In this document: one piece after another, positions 8,907 to 17,681 of the stretch | Layout of the letters: every line of letters starts with the position of its first letter | Numbering within the stretch: the stretch's first letter is position 1 | From: Oceanospirillum sp964342385 | GTDB lineage: Bacteria > Pseudomonadota > Gammaproteobacteria > Pseudomonadales > Halomonadaceae | Assembly (NCBI GenBank): GCA_964342385.1 | Contig: CAYFGP010000013.1 | Coordinates: forward strand, 1-64,000 | DNA: 64,000 nucleotides | Direction: 5' to 3' | Translations under genes and position numbers: made by a program | The notes under the pieces: generated by a model | Databases searched by the model: none | What the model was told of the DNA's origin: nothing | Seen by the model: the letters and a program-made list of their open reading frames with translations, nothing else

Positions 8907-9020
8907 TTACAATACCTCCCCTTCCATCCGGCGTAGGATCTCGCGTTGATGGTTTACGGGCATTTCAAAATCAATAGTAGCCTTTAACCAGAAGAATAAC
9001 TCGAACAAGATTAAGATCAG
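8907..9020 (-). pseudogene. Possible 3' remnant of a lost gene
   Basis: The minus strand is open from about 9020 to a TAA at 8909-8907 and reads FFWLKATIDFEMPVNHQREI and then LRRMEGEVL. This looks like a real protein C-terminus, but there is no start region: the 5' side runs into the azlC start. Family not recognised; it may resemble the tail of a small antitoxin-type protein. An open frame of this length can arise by chance, so the call is tentative. Confidence 0.35.
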
Positions 9021-9035
9021 ACTGAGAGGCTATAA

Positions 9036-9752
9036 ATGAACAGTGGAAAAGCAACTCAGTCCACGAGTGAACAATCACCCTCGATCCTAAGAACTAAGCT
9101 CCCTTTAGCCATAGCTGCAACGGCACCCATCAGCATGTTATTTGGTGCCACCGCATATAATACAAACTGGAGTCTCGATCAGATTCTTCTAATCGGTTTA
9201 TTGGGCTTTTCCGGTAGTGGGCAGTTTGCAGCCTTGCCTCTGGCGGAGTCTGGTACAAGCTTTTTAACCCTTGTTGTTGTCACCAGCCTGATCAATAGCC
9301 GGTATTTTGTAATTGCCCTCTCTTGCTCAACCAAACTACCGCACAACACGCTATACAGGATTTTCACATCCCATACCTTAGGTGATGAGGCTTACGCGAT
9401 TGAGCAAGGACAAACTCAAAACACCATGCTCGTTATTCGCTTCACTATTTTCCTATCCTGGATTCTTTTTGGTGTTCTGGGAGGCATCATAGTGCAACAA
9501 GCACCCTATCTTTTACCTGATCACACGAATATCAGTTTCCCTGCCAGTATCGTGCTGTTTTTTCTCGCAGTCTCTCAACTTAAAGACCGCGCAAAAACTA
9601 AGGGGAGTTTAATCACGCTACCAAAAATACTACTTGGCTTAATGATAAGCAGCCTATGCTACTTCTCTTTTGGCCCTGTGTATTTCTGGCTACCAGCCAT
9701 CGCTTTACTGGCAGTCGGTTATTACTTTTCAGGAAACAGTAATGGAAAGTAA
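9036..9752 (+). CDS. azlC: AzlC-family branched-chain amino acid exporter subunit
   Basis: 238 residues with six or more hydrophobic segments and the AzlC hallmarks near the N-terminus: AATAPISMLFGATAY and the LLGFSGSGQFAAL helix, then SLINSRYFV. AzlC pairs with the small AzlD protein to export branched-chain or other hydrophobic amino acids across the inner membrane. A GAGAGG site precedes the ATG. The gene overlaps azlD by 11 bp and is followed by an AraC regulator, suggesting a single unit. The exact substrate cannot be read from the sequence. Confidence 0.88.
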   Translation: MNSGKATQSTSEQSPSILRTKLPLAIAATAPISMLFGATAYNTNWSLDQILLIGLLGFSGSGQFAALPLAESGTSFLTLVVVTSLINSRYFVIALSCSTKLPHNTLYRIFTSHTLGDEAYAIEQGQTQNTMLVIRFTIFLSWILFGVLGGIIVQQAPYLLPDHTNISFPASIVLFFLAVSQLKDRAKTKGSLITLPKILLGLMISSLCYFSFGPVYFWLPAIALLAVGYYFSGNSNGK

Positions 9753-10038
9753 TCTGTCAGTGATATTGGCTCTCTTAGTCACAAGCCTGATCGTCAGAGT
9801 ACTCCCCTCTTTTATTCCTCTAAGAGTGAGTGCCAAAATACAACACCTGATTGAGGAGATACTCCCATGCAGTATCTTCATCTGCTTTATCACCTATCTG
9901 GTATTATCAGAGGCAACCCAAGCACCCGGTCCGTCTAGTCTAGCCTTCGCTACGGCTTTTATCTTATCAATGGGCTTAAACGCGGGTTTGTTGACCACAA
10001 CACTACTGGCTTCCGTTGTTTATTATGTATCTGGCTAA
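9742..10038 (+). CDS. azlD: AzlD-family small membrane subunit
   Basis: 98 residues, mostly four hydrophobic helices, with the AzlD-like LVTSLIVRVLPSFIP at the N-terminus. It is the partner of AzlC in the inner-membrane exporter. The start at 9742 is set by AGGAAA at 9731-9736 and by the 11-bp overlap with azlC, a common sign of translational coupling. A longer in-frame version from 9670 would lie inside azlC and is unlikely. Confidence 0.88.
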   Translation: MESNLSVILALLVTSLIVRVLPSFIPLRVSAKIQHLIEEILPCSIFICFITYLVLSEATQAPGPSSLAFATAFILSMGLNAGLLTTTLLASVVYYVSG

Positions 10039-10062
10039 CATGCTCTAAATGACAGGTTTTCT

Positions 10063-10857
10063 ATGCGCAACATGATGGGTTCTGATCGGATTGAAACGTT
10101 TGAAGCGATCTTCTCAGGCAACGCTTTCGAACCTCATCGCCATGACACCTATGCAATAGGCCGAACCCTGGCAGGAGTTCACTGTTTCAATTATCGAGGG
10201 GAAAAACGGATCAGTTTACCGGGTAATACCCTTGTGATTCACCCAGACGAATTACATGATGGAGAAGCCGGCACAGAAGCCAACTTCCATTACCGCATTA
10301 TGTACATAGAACCCTACCTACTTCAAAACGTGCTTGGCGGTCGCCCCTTACCCTACATCGAAGGCGGTGTAAGCTCTGATCCCAGACTTCATCAAGTCAC
10401 TGAGTTCTTAATGAACGAGCTCAGCAATACGTACGAACAGCTTGAGGAAGAAGATATTATTTTCGAACTGGCTACAACCTTATCGAAAATAGCAGGAAAT
10501 AAGCGTGGTAGGGTTTCATACGATTACAGAGCGGCTGAGAAGGCCAGGGAACATATTCATTACTCACTCGACTCTCAAATCACAATGGAAGAACTTGCGA
10601 TTGTCAGTGGCCGGGAAAAATGGAGTTTATCAAGAGATTTCAGAGCCCTATATGGCACCAGCCCATATCGTTATCTGACTATGAGGCGCCTCTCAACAGC
10701 CAAGTCTTTGATGTCACAAGGTCATTCATTAGCTCACTCATCCGTCTCGGCCGGCTTTAATGATCAAAGCCATATGAGCAATCACTTCAAGAAAGCCTTT
10801 GGTCTGACACCCAATCAGTGGCTGACAAAATTCAAGGCTTATCAACACAACACTTAG
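10063..10857 (+). CDS. AraC-family regulator with cupin-type sensor domain
   Basis: 264 residues. The N-terminal AraC ligand-binding cupin (about 10-140) contains HRHDTYAIGRT and the HPDELHDGEAG strand. The C-terminal double helix-turn-helix lies at about 165-260, ending in the AraC signature SAGFNDQSHMSNHFKKAFG. This layout is common for regulators next to amino-acid exporters of the AzlCD and LysE types. It follows azlD by 24 bp on the same strand and is probably cotranscribed. The inducer is unknown. Confidence 0.88.
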   Translation: MRNMMGSDRIETFEAIFSGNAFEPHRHDTYAIGRTLAGVHCFNYRGEKRISLPGNTLVIHPDELHDGEAGTEANFHYRIMYIEPYLLQNVLGGRPLPYIEGGVSSDPRLHQVTEFLMNELSNTYEQLEEEDIIFELATTLSKIAGNKRGRVSYDYRAAEKAREHIHYSLDSQITMEELAIVSGREKWSLSRDFRALYGTSPYRYLTMRRLSTAKSLMSQGHSLAHSSVSAGFNDQSHMSNHFKKAFGLTPNQWLTKFKAYQHNT

Positions 10858-10894
10858 GCTAATTGAGTAACTCAAATATCCTGCAGAAAGAACA

Positions 10895-10924
10895 AGGCCC
10901 CATCACCTTGTGGGTGTGGGGCCT
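10895..10924. terminator. Terminator after the azlCD-araC unit
   Basis: AGGCCCCATCACC pairs with GGTGTGGGGCCT with one bulged base. It lies between convergent genes. Confidence 0.65.
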
Positions 10925-11037
10925 CGTGATTGCCTCTTTATCTTGTAGACAGAAAGAAGCTGAAATTGTTGAGTCATAAACTCAGGCGGCGCATGATAAC
11001 CGTTAGCGGCAAAAATTCAAGCAAAGCCGTCGTTTTT

Positions 11038-11475
11038 TTACCATTTATGCTCATCGCGGATAACAAACACTGAGCACTTGGAGTGACGCAGGATTTTTTC
11101 CGCATTGGAGCCCATCAGGTAACTGGATAAACCAGGACGACCAGAAGCGACAATAATCACCTCAGGTTTCTGCTTTTTGGCTTCATCCAGCACGGCATCA
11201 TAAACCACGCCCTGACTGACACGGCACTTACCGCGCAGTTTTTCAGGCACATGCTTTTTAAACAGCTTCTTCACCTTCTGCTTCACCTCCTGACGGGCAG
11301 ACACCACCGCATCACCAGAGATTGAGAAGTTCGCATGATGGATCAGGGACTCATCCACATAAATACCGTGAATCGTGCCTTCCTCATCGCCAATCAGCTG
11401 TTTTGCCAGTTCAACGGCCTTAGGGAACATATCTTCATGTTCCAGATCCATAGGGATCAGAATCGTGTTGTACAT
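11038..11475 (-). CDS. Universal stress protein (UspA family), TRAP-linked
   Basis: 145 residues forming a single Usp domain. The ATP-binding loop is seen near the C-terminus (ASGRPGLSSYLMGSNAEK), so it is likely an ATP-binding member. It is the last gene of the dctPQM operon, 18 bp after dctM. TRAP operons often carry such a protein; in Halomonas elongata TeaD regulates the ectoine TRAP transporter TeaABC. The role here is probably to modulate transport in response to ATP, which is inference from that precedent. Confidence 0.9.
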   Translation of the reverse strand: MYNTILIPMDLEHEDMFPKAVELAKQLIGDEEGTIHGIYVDESLIHHANFSISGDAVVSARQEVKQKVKKLFKKHVPEKLRGKCRVSQGVVYDAVLDEAKKQKPEVIIVASGRPGLSSYLMGSNAEKILRHSKCSVFVIRDEHKW

Positions 11476-11493
11476 ATCCAGTCTCTTTAACCT

Positions 11494-12816
11494 CTAGGGA
11501 CCCATCACTTTATTTGGTAACCACATCACCAGTTCCGGGAACAACATACAGATGATCAGCACACAAAGTTTCAATAAGATGAAAGGCGCAACGGATTTAT
11601 AGATATCGAGCATAGTGACCCCTGGCGGTGCGATCCCCTTCAGGTAGAAGAGGGCAAAACCATAAGGCGGGGTTTGTACCGCGATTTCGATGTTCAGAAT
11701 CATCAGGATACCGAACCAGATCGGGTCAAAACCCAGATCAACGACAATCGGCGTGAACAGCGGCGCGCACATCAATACGATAATAAATTCGTCGATGATA
11801 AAGCCCAGACCCAACATCACCAGCTGCATCAGAATAATCACACCCAGCGGCGGCAGTCCCAGATCTTCAGTGAAACTGGCGATCATATCCTGCACACCCA
11901 TCATCAGGTGGAAGTTACTGAACAGGGTGGCACCCAGGATGATCCACATGGCCACACTCACCAGCATGGCAGTTTCCATACCGGCCATCCTGAACATGCC
12001 CAAACGGAAACGCTTAAAGAAGAAGGCCAGAATCACCGCACCGACAACACCAATAGCACCGGACTCGGTAGGAGTAGCAATACCACTGATAATACTGCCC
12101 AGTACCGCAAAGATCAGGAACACGGACATAAAGCCGTCACGCAGGGTGCGCGCCTTCTCTTTCGGTGTCATCTTGGCTTCTTCACCGGTACCCAGCGGTG
12201 CACGCTCAGGGTTCAGTTTACAGCTGATAATGATGTAGCCGACCAGGAAGATAATTGCTAGCAGCGCCGGGAACAGGGCTGCAACAAACATCTTACCCAC
12301 AGAATTCTGGGTAGAGGCCGCGAACATAATCATAGGTACGCTAGGTGGAATCAGAATACCCAGACCACCACCGGCCATGATCACACCCAGAGCCAGACGC
12401 TTATCGTAACCACGATCCAGCATAGGTTTCAGGGCGATACTACCTGAGGTCATAATGCCCGCGCCGATAATACCCACCATGGCACCAATCATAGAGCAAA
12501 CGCCGATTACGCTGATCGCCAGGGAACCACGCACCTTGCCAATCACCAACTGGCTGGCATTAAACATGGCGTCCCCGATACCGGATCGGGTCAACAACTG
12601 GCCCATATAGATATAGAGCGGAATCGACAGCAGAATAAAGCTGAACAGTACCGACTCAAAGGTGTTCGGCACAATCTGAAAGATCCCTTCACCCCAAGTG
12701 AAGTAACCCACCGCCATAGCGATGCCACCCAAGGCAAAACCGACCGGGGCACCCAGAGCAAAACTCGCCAGAATACACAGCAGTAGAATCCCGGTTAGTA
12801 CTTCAATTTCCATCAT
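11494..12816 (-). CDS. dctM: TRAP transporter large permease (DctM)
   Basis: 440 residues with 11-12 predicted membrane helices and the DctM pattern GALPxG-like APVGFALGGIAMAVGY near the N-terminus and LGILIPPSVPMIMFA in the middle. It is the sodium-driven transport subunit of a tripartite ATP-independent periplasmic system. The start at 12816 overlaps the dctQ stop in an ATGA arrangement, with GGAGG upstream. The substrate is not visible in this subunit. The operon promoter shares a box with gcdH, which points to glutarate or a similar acid. Confidence 0.93.
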   Translation of the reverse strand: MMEIEVLTGILLLCILASFALGAPVGFALGGIAMAVGYFTWGEGIFQIVPNTFESVLFSFILLSIPLYIYMGQLLTRSGIGDAMFNASQLVIGKVRGSLAISVIGVCSMIGAMVGIIGAGIMTSGSIALKPMLDRGYDKRLALGVIMAGGGLGILIPPSVPMIMFAASTQNSVGKMFVAALFPALLAIIFLVGYIIISCKLNPERAPLGTGEEAKMTPKEKARTLRDGFMSVFLIFAVLGSIISGIATPTESGAIGVVGAVILAFFFKRFRLGMFRMAGMETAMLVSVAMWIILGATLFSNFHLMMGVQDMIASFTEDLGLPPLGVIILMQLVMLGLGFIIDEFIIVLMCAPLFTPIVVDLGFDPIWFGILMILNIEIAVQTPPYGFALFYLKGIAPPGVTMLDIYKSVAPFILLKLCVLIICMLFPELVMWLPNKVMGP

Positions 12817-13370
12817 TGGTCATCCTCCTGCTCCATGTCGACTTCTGGCTCAGGCAGCAGGTCCTGACCTTTAAAGATATAGAAAATGTCTTTCATCATA
12901 TTGCTGGAGATCTGCAAAATAATCAGCACGGCGGAAACGATCAGCATCATCCAGAAATGGTGCGTTGGCGGCGCCCAGTTACTCATTTTGCGATAATCAA
13001 ACTTCACCGCTTCGGCAAACTTCTCATGGGCCATCAGAATCAGGACCAACATAAAAAATGCTGCCAAAGCCCCCGTCAGAATGTTAAATACGCGTTTTGT
13101 TTTGTTGGATACGGCCAGGTAAAGAATATCCACATTAATGTGGGCATTCTTCTGGTAGGCATAAGCCCCGCCCAGCGCGGCCAGATAGGCAGAGAAAAAC
13201 AACGAGGTGTCGTAGGCCCAGATTGTTGGCTGGTTAAAGACATATCGAGAACATACTTCGAAGGCGATCACCAACGCCAGACATGGCATCAGCAACGATA
13301 TGCTTTTCCCAATGAAACTGATAAGCCGGTCGATCCCTGTACAGTAGAAAATAATTAACTTTTTAACCAT
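12813..13370 (-). CDS. dctQ: TRAP transporter small permease (DctQ)
   Basis: 185 residues with four hydrophobic helices, the usual DctQ layout, including the segment RYVFNQPTIWAYDTSLFFSA. It binds DctM in the inner membrane. It is translationally coupled to dctM by a 4-bp overlap and separated from dctP by a terminator-like hairpin. The tail is acidic (EPEVDMEQEDDQ). The ribosome site before 13370 is weak. Confidence 0.9.
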   Translation of the reverse strand: MVKKLIIFYCTGIDRLISFIGKSISLLMPCLALVIAFEVCSRYVFNQPTIWAYDTSLFFSAYLAALGGAYAYQKNAHINVDILYLAVSNKTKRVFNILTGALAAFFMLVLILMAHEKFAEAVKFDYRKMSNWAPPTHHFWMMLIVSAVLIILQISSNMMKDIFYIFKGQDLLPEPEVDMEQEDDQ

Positions 13371-13387
13371 AGCGCCATAGCCTGATA

Positions 13388-13423
13388 GAAAAAAATAAAG
13401 GGCGAGATAATCGCCCTTTATTT
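13388..13423 (-). terminator. Attenuating terminator between dctP and dctQM
   Basis: A perfect 13-bp stem (13393-13405 with 13411-13423) with a 5-nt loop. On the minus strand it is followed by seven T residues (complement of 13389-13395). It lies 43 bp after the dctP stop and before dctQ, so most transcripts would end here, giving more binding protein than permease. Confidence 0.8.
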
Positions 13424-13465
13424 AACAACGGAACGTCAATTCAGAAGATTGAGTAAGATCAGTCC

Positions 13466-14491
13466 TTACTGCTTCTTCAGAATTTCAACTAGCTCAGCAC
13501 TGAACTTGTCGCTCTTAGAGTACTCGTTCCACAGGTTCTCACCGGCTTTTGCCCAAGCATCTTTATCAGACTTGCTTGGCTCTGGGCTCCACTTCATGCC
13601 CTTCGCTTCCATATCAGCGATCGCCTGAGATTCCCACAGACGGGATTTAGTCATCTGATCACGAGCGTGTACTGCAGTCGCGGCTTTAACGATCGCTTTC
13701 AGGTCGTCAGGCAGTTTGTCCCATGCACGCTTGTTCACAACAACTGGCAGTACCTGAGCACCGGCCAGTGGCAGACGGTACATGTACTTAGCGACCTCAG
13801 CGTGGTTACCATCACGGTGGTCAATCAGGTTACTACCGATAGAACCGTCGATTACGCCAGTGGCCAGACCGGTGTAGATCTCACTCCAGGTCATGGATAC
13901 AGGAGAAGCACCCAGGTTACGTACGAACTTACCGTAAGCGCCTGGCGCACGCAGTTTCAGACCTTTAAAGTCTTCAACAGAGTTGATTGGCTTTTTGGTC
14001 AGCAGATATACAGGAGGCTGGATGTATGGGTTCAGATAAACCATACCCTGCTCAGCATAGGCACGGGTCAGTACATCGTTAAAGCCTTTCTCGTGGAACA
14101 GAACGCTCAGTTCTGCAACGTCTGCAGTACCACCAGGCAGACCCACTTCAACGATACCCGCAGGCAGTTCACCGGCGTTCATTGGCTGGAAGTGCGCACC
14201 CATCGTGATCAGGCCAGACTTAACGCCGCCCAGAATACCGCGAGTATCAACACCTTCACCGGCGTACATCATTTTCACTTTAATACGGCCACCAGACATG
14301 GTCTCGATGTTCTCAGCCATGCTGCCGTATACATCACCAAACGCTGTACCACGGGTGTACAGGTTAGCAAAACGCCAGTTGTGCTCTGCTGCATAGGCAG
14401 AAGCCGTAGCCGTTACTGCACCTACACCCAGAGCAACAGACAGGGAGCCTGTGACAATCTGTTTTTTCAGTTTCGCAAATTTCTTCAGCAT
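13466..14491 (-). CDS. dctP: TRAP transporter solute-binding protein (DctP family)
   Basis: 341 residues. A signal peptide (basic KKFAKLKKQ, hydrophobic stretch, ASAYAAEH cleavage region near 34) is followed by a DctP-type domain. The family arginine that grips a carboxylate is in FKGLKLRAPG, followed by the SPVSMTWSEIYTGLATGVIDGSIG segment typical of these proteins. It captures an organic acid, or ectoine-like compound, in the periplasm for DctQM. The promoter box at 14702-14735 matches those of gcdH and the CoA-transferase, so glutarate or a related dicarboxylate is the best guess. The synteny with a Usp gene also recalls ectoine transporter TeaABCD, which remains an alternative. Confidence 0.92.
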   Translation of the reverse strand: MLKKFAKLKKQIVTGSLSVALGVGAVTATASAYAAEHNWRFANLYTRGTAFGDVYGSMAENIETMSGGRIKVKMMYAGEGVDTRGILGGVKSGLITMGAHFQPMNAGELPAGIVEVGLPGGTADVAELSVLFHEKGFNDVLTRAYAEQGMVYLNPYIQPPVYLLTKKPINSVEDFKGLKLRAPGAYGKFVRNLGASPVSMTWSEIYTGLATGVIDGSIGSNLIDHRDGNHAEVAKYMYRLPLAGAQVLPVVVNKRAWDKLPDDLKAIVKAATAVHARDQMTKSRLWESQAIADMEAKGMKWSPEPSKSDKDAWAKAGENLWNEYSKSDKFSAELVEILKKQ

Positions 14492-14681
14492 TGTTATCTA
14501 CTCTTTACTGTAATTATTTTAATTACGGGTACCATCCGGCGACAGCTCCCTCGCGAATATTTCCAATCAGAACACAACAGCAGAAATAGCAATTCCACAG
14601 GCATCTTGCCTAACGACACTATGCTTCTGATCTGATGTCTGGAGTTTGGCCTTGATCTAGCCCCTGCACTCGCTGAAATGA

Positions 14682-14735
14682 AGTTATCGGTATCACTTAA
14701 ATAAGTAAAATATATGACATTTATACCTGCCATAA
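14682..14735 (-). promoter_or_regulatory. dctP promoter with LysR-type box (copy 2 of 3)
   Basis: TAAGTAAAATATATG (14702-14716) differs from the gcdH and CoA-transferase copies at one position. The T-N11-A motif is at 14713-14725. On the minus strand -35-like TTTTAC (14705-14710) is 17 bp from -10-like ATAACT (14682-14687), the same spacing as in the other two copies. Confidence 0.65.
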
Positions 14736-15053
14736 AAAACAATTATGATGCAATATCGAATCCTTGTTCCAAAGTCCATACCCATTATGAGGAATAACAG
14801 ACTCGGCTTTAGAATAAACACTCAGAACAAGATACAAAAGCAGCGTTTTCGTCTGATATCACAAGGTTTTTTACTTAGCAAAGACAAGAAAGTCTATGGC
14901 CGGATGCCGGGTGGGGATTTAAGAGCATTAACGTCTACTATTCAACCTTAGTCTTATTTAGAGTTATTGCGTCATTAGCCTAAATACTATTGTTCAATGC
15001 ACAAACAAAACTGACCGCGCAGTCATAGTCATAAATACTGGCAAATTGATCAA

Positions 15054-15086
15054 AACCTGTATCGGAGATGATGCCCGATACAGGTT
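15054..15086. terminator. Terminator of the NCS1 permease gene
   Basis: A perfect 12-bp stem (15054-15065 with 15075-15086) with a 9-nt loop. On the minus strand the hairpin is followed by TTTTG. It lies about 85 bp after the stop. Confidence 0.7.
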
Positions 15087-15169
15087 CATGAGTACGCTAC
15101 AAAAGTGCTGCAAAGCACCATTTTAGAGCGCTTCAAACATGTTGGGCCACAGAGTGCCAATCCATTCTT

Positions 15170-16531
15170 TTACTCAGTCGCTTCCATACGCACAAACCAA
15201 TGTTGCTTGGCACTGTTTAATAGCATCAGGTAAACCAAGAAGGAGAAGATAAAAGTCAGCGGTGCGGAAAACAGTGCCAATGTGGCACCGGCATAGTTCA
15301 GCAACACGATACCCAGACCCGCCCCACCAAACCAGGCGATCAAACCACACGGGTTAAAGGACACTACCTGATTGATATCGCAGTTCACTTCACCATTAAA
15401 CAACTGGTCGTATTTCGGTGAGAAGATATGAGCCAGCGCAATCGCCACCCAGGCGACAACAAAAATCCCCTGATAGGCCAGTGCCTGCAGGATAAAACTG
15501 AATACATCCAGCAGCATTAATAGATACACCACAGCACCGACGACAATCGCCCAGACAAAACGCGGCACGCTTGTCAGACCAAAGTGCTCAAAAAACGCCT
15601 GCATATTATCGGCAGCCAGATAGAAGTTAGCCGTATTGATCCGGGTTTGACTGACCCAGACAAACAGCAATCCCCAGATGCCCATCAGTTTCAGGATCGC
15701 CAGCACCACAGAAACCTCCGATAAACCACCTTCGGTGGGAATGGTAGCTGCCAGGAAGATACCCGCGACACCGTTAACCATAAAGGTAAACAGATAAAAC
15801 GGCATACCGAAGTTAATCTTGGCGTGATAGTCCGCATCATCTTCCTTACCAAAACGGGCGTAATCCCAGGTGTACATCATCAGAATCCACACACCCATAA
15901 AGTAGGTAAAGCAGTTCCACCAACCGTTTTCGACTTCACCGCCTTCAGGCCCCATGGATAACCAGGCGTCGGAGTAACCGTATTCGTTGATGGACAGTAC
16001 CACCGCAGCCACTAGCCCCAGGATATAAAACGGTAGCAAGACACCATTAAACTTATCCATCCACAGCTGAACACCGCCAAATACCAGTGGCACGCTGTAC
16101 AGCACGACAATCAGATAAGCCATCTCCAGGCTTAATGACGGGAAATAGGCTTGAATCGCGACCGCAATCACAGAGCCTTCAAATACACTGTAATAGATCG
16201 CTGTGGCAAAGAAGATCAACACCGCGAGACTCGCACCCACCTTGCCAAACATAATGCGCGAGAAGAGTGCCACCGACAGCCCGGTTTTAATGGCATAACG
16301 GGTGATAATGGCATTGATAATGCCGTAGGTGACCGTGGACAGTGCCAGGCCAATCAGGGTATTCATGGTGCCGAAGTTCATCGCCAGTGTGGCAGACACC
16401 ACCAACCAGAACATGGCACTACAGATCGCCCACCAGGCCATGCTTAACGAGCCTTTGCTCATACGCTGCTCGTCGGGTACTAACGTTTGCGGTGAACCTT
16501 GCTCACCGTCTTGGGTAATTTTACCAGCCAT
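15170..16531 (-). CDS. NCS1-family (cytosine/hydantoin-type) permease
   Basis: 453 residues with about 12 hydrophobic helices. The N-terminal region has the CodB/NCS1 pattern, with SMAWWAICSAMFWLVVSATLA and then NTLIGLALSTVTYGIINAI. NCS1 carriers import nucleobases, hydantoins, allantoin and related cyclic amides with Na+ or H+. It sits downstream of the AraC gene and the hyuBA pair on the same strand, so it probably brings in their cyclic substrate. AAGAGATAAG precedes the ATG. The upstream region has a partial TAAGTAC match to the gcdH-type box, too short to count as a site. Confidence 0.88.
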   Translation of the reverse strand: MAGKITQDGEQGSPQTLVPDEQRMSKGSLSMAWWAICSAMFWLVVSATLAMNFGTMNTLIGLALSTVTYGIINAIITRYAIKTGLSVALFSRIMFGKVGASLAVLIFFATAIYYSVFEGSVIAVAIQAYFPSLSLEMAYLIVVLYSVPLVFGGVQLWMDKFNGVLLPFYILGLVAAVVLSINEYGYSDAWLSMGPEGGEVENGWWNCFTYFMGVWILMMYTWDYARFGKEDDADYHAKINFGMPFYLFTFMVNGVAGIFLAATIPTEGGLSEVSVVLAILKLMGIWGLLFVWVSQTRINTANFYLAADNMQAFFEHFGLTSVPRFVWAIVVGAVVYLLMLLDVFSFILQALAYQGIFVVAWVAIALAHIFSPKYDQLFNGEVNCDINQVVSFNPCGLIAWFGGAGLGIVLLNYAGATLALFSAPLTFIFSFLVYLMLLNSAKQHWFVRMEATE

Positions 16532-16739
16532 AACTTATCTCTTTTGTTATTCATGGACTTATTTGTCTTCTCTACAGCGCGCCCAGACTTAAATGAGACA
16601 AGTCATGGGGCGGGTAAGAGATAAGTACAGGCTAGAAGTATTCGTGTTTAACTAATTGCAGGTCAGCGCCCTGTTATTTGACCCCCGATGTACACTTTTT
16701 TCATAGGCTAAAAACCTCACTCAGAAGAGAGTTAAAACC

Positions 16740-17681
16740 TTAATGAGAATGACGCATCTCTTTCGGTGTGCAGTTAAAACGCGCCTTAAACAGACGACAG
16801 AAATAAGCCTGATCATTAAAACCCCAGCGATAGGCGATCTCTGCCAGCGTGGTAGTTTTCTGGGTTTTGATATCACTCAGCGCCGCTTGCAAACGCAGCT
16901 CTTTTATCCACTGACTGACGGTCTGATCCGACTCTTTAAACAGCTTATGCAGATAACGAGTGGAAATATTACAGGCTGCCGCGATCATATCCGGTGATAG
17001 TTCAGCTCGGCTCAGGTTATCCCGTACAAAGGCTTCGATATTCACCAGATGGGCTCGGCGGATACCCTCTTCATGACTCATCAACACTCGATCATCATTT
17101 TTCAGACTCAGAGCTAATAGATCAATCAACTGGTTGCTGAGTACCGCACTACTGGTCGCATCGGTATAAAAGGCCTGTTTCACCACACTTTGCAGGTAAT
17201 CAAAAAACATCGCCCCGACACCCTGACGACGATCAAACTGCATATAAAGATAACGTTCCGGGTCACGAATTTTGCTTTTTAGTTCGGATACTGGCACCCG
17301 TACCACCCACAGGGCATTATCACCGTCATAGCTAAAACGATAGGGTAGATCGCTGCGCTCCAGAATAAAGCCATCGGGCTGGCAACAGACACTGTGGTTA
17401 GCTTGGGAGAAATTGACCTGTTTGTTTAACGGCAGGGTAATCAGGAAATAGGGTTCGGCTTCATCCAAGATCTGATGCTGTTCACGTTCAAAACAGATCG
17501 AAGAGCTGGCCAGGTAGGAGATACCCAGCTTATCCAGTTGCAGCTGACTCAGTGAGCCATGAAACTGCTTAGGGTTGGCAAAACTGACTTCCAGCGGGAA
17601 ATAGGCCTGTTCAACCACCTCTTTCCAATAGTTCTGCCGATCCTGCTGCGGTAACAGGTGGGTACTATAGCTGGCATACAT
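16740..17681 (-). CDS. AraC-family regulator, OplR/FeaR-like
   Basis: 313 residues. The N-terminal sensor domain (about 15-190) is of the AraC-binding type 2 kind seen in FeaR and related activators. The C-terminal AraC helix-turn-helix pair lies at about 210-310, with the signature IAYRWGFNDQAYFCRLFKARFNCTP. AGAGGTG precedes the ATG. It lies between hyuA and the NCS1 gene, all leftward. In P. putida an AraC regulator (OplR) responds to lactams and controls the hyuBA homologues oplBA. The same logic is likely here, but the ligand is inferred. Confidence 0.86.
   Translation of the reverse strand: MYASYSTHLLPQQDRQNYWKEVVEQAYFPLEVSFANPKQFHGSLSQLQLDKLGISYLASSSICFEREQHQILDEAEPYFLITLPLNKQVNFSQANHSVCCQPDGFILERSDLPYRFSYDGDNALWVVRVPVSELKSKIRDPERYLYMQFDRRQGVGAMFFDYLQSVVKQAFYTDATSSAVLSNQLIDLLALSLKNDDRVLMSHEEGIRRAHLVNIEAFVRDNLSRAELSPDMIAAACNISTRYLHKLFKESDQTVSQWIKELRLQAALSDIKTQKTTTLAEIAYRWGFNDQAYFCRLFKARFNCTPKEMRHSH

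Larger units (their letters stand above)
14492..15169. other. Non-coding stretch upstream of dctP
   Basis: Holds the dctP promoter with the conserved box (14682-14735) and the terminator of the NCS1 gene (15054-15086). A 68-codon open frame at 14745-14951 on the plus strand lacks a ribosome site and family resemblance. Nothing else is supported. Confidence 0.5.

Noticed and set aside
11038..14491. Assignment of the TRAP operon as ectoine transporter TeaABCD
   Set aside because: The Usp neighbour fits, but there are no ectoine catabolism genes nearby and the shared promoter box points to glutarate genes. Kept as an alternative only.
14745..14951. 68-codon plus-strand frame upstream of dctP
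   Set aside because: No ribosome site, basic low-complexity product; lies in a promoter region.
16602..16640. Fourth copy of the gcdH-type box upstream of the NCS1 permease
   Set aside because: Only TAAGTAC and a GCGGG neighbour match; no T-N11-A motif and a poor -10, so not counted as a site.
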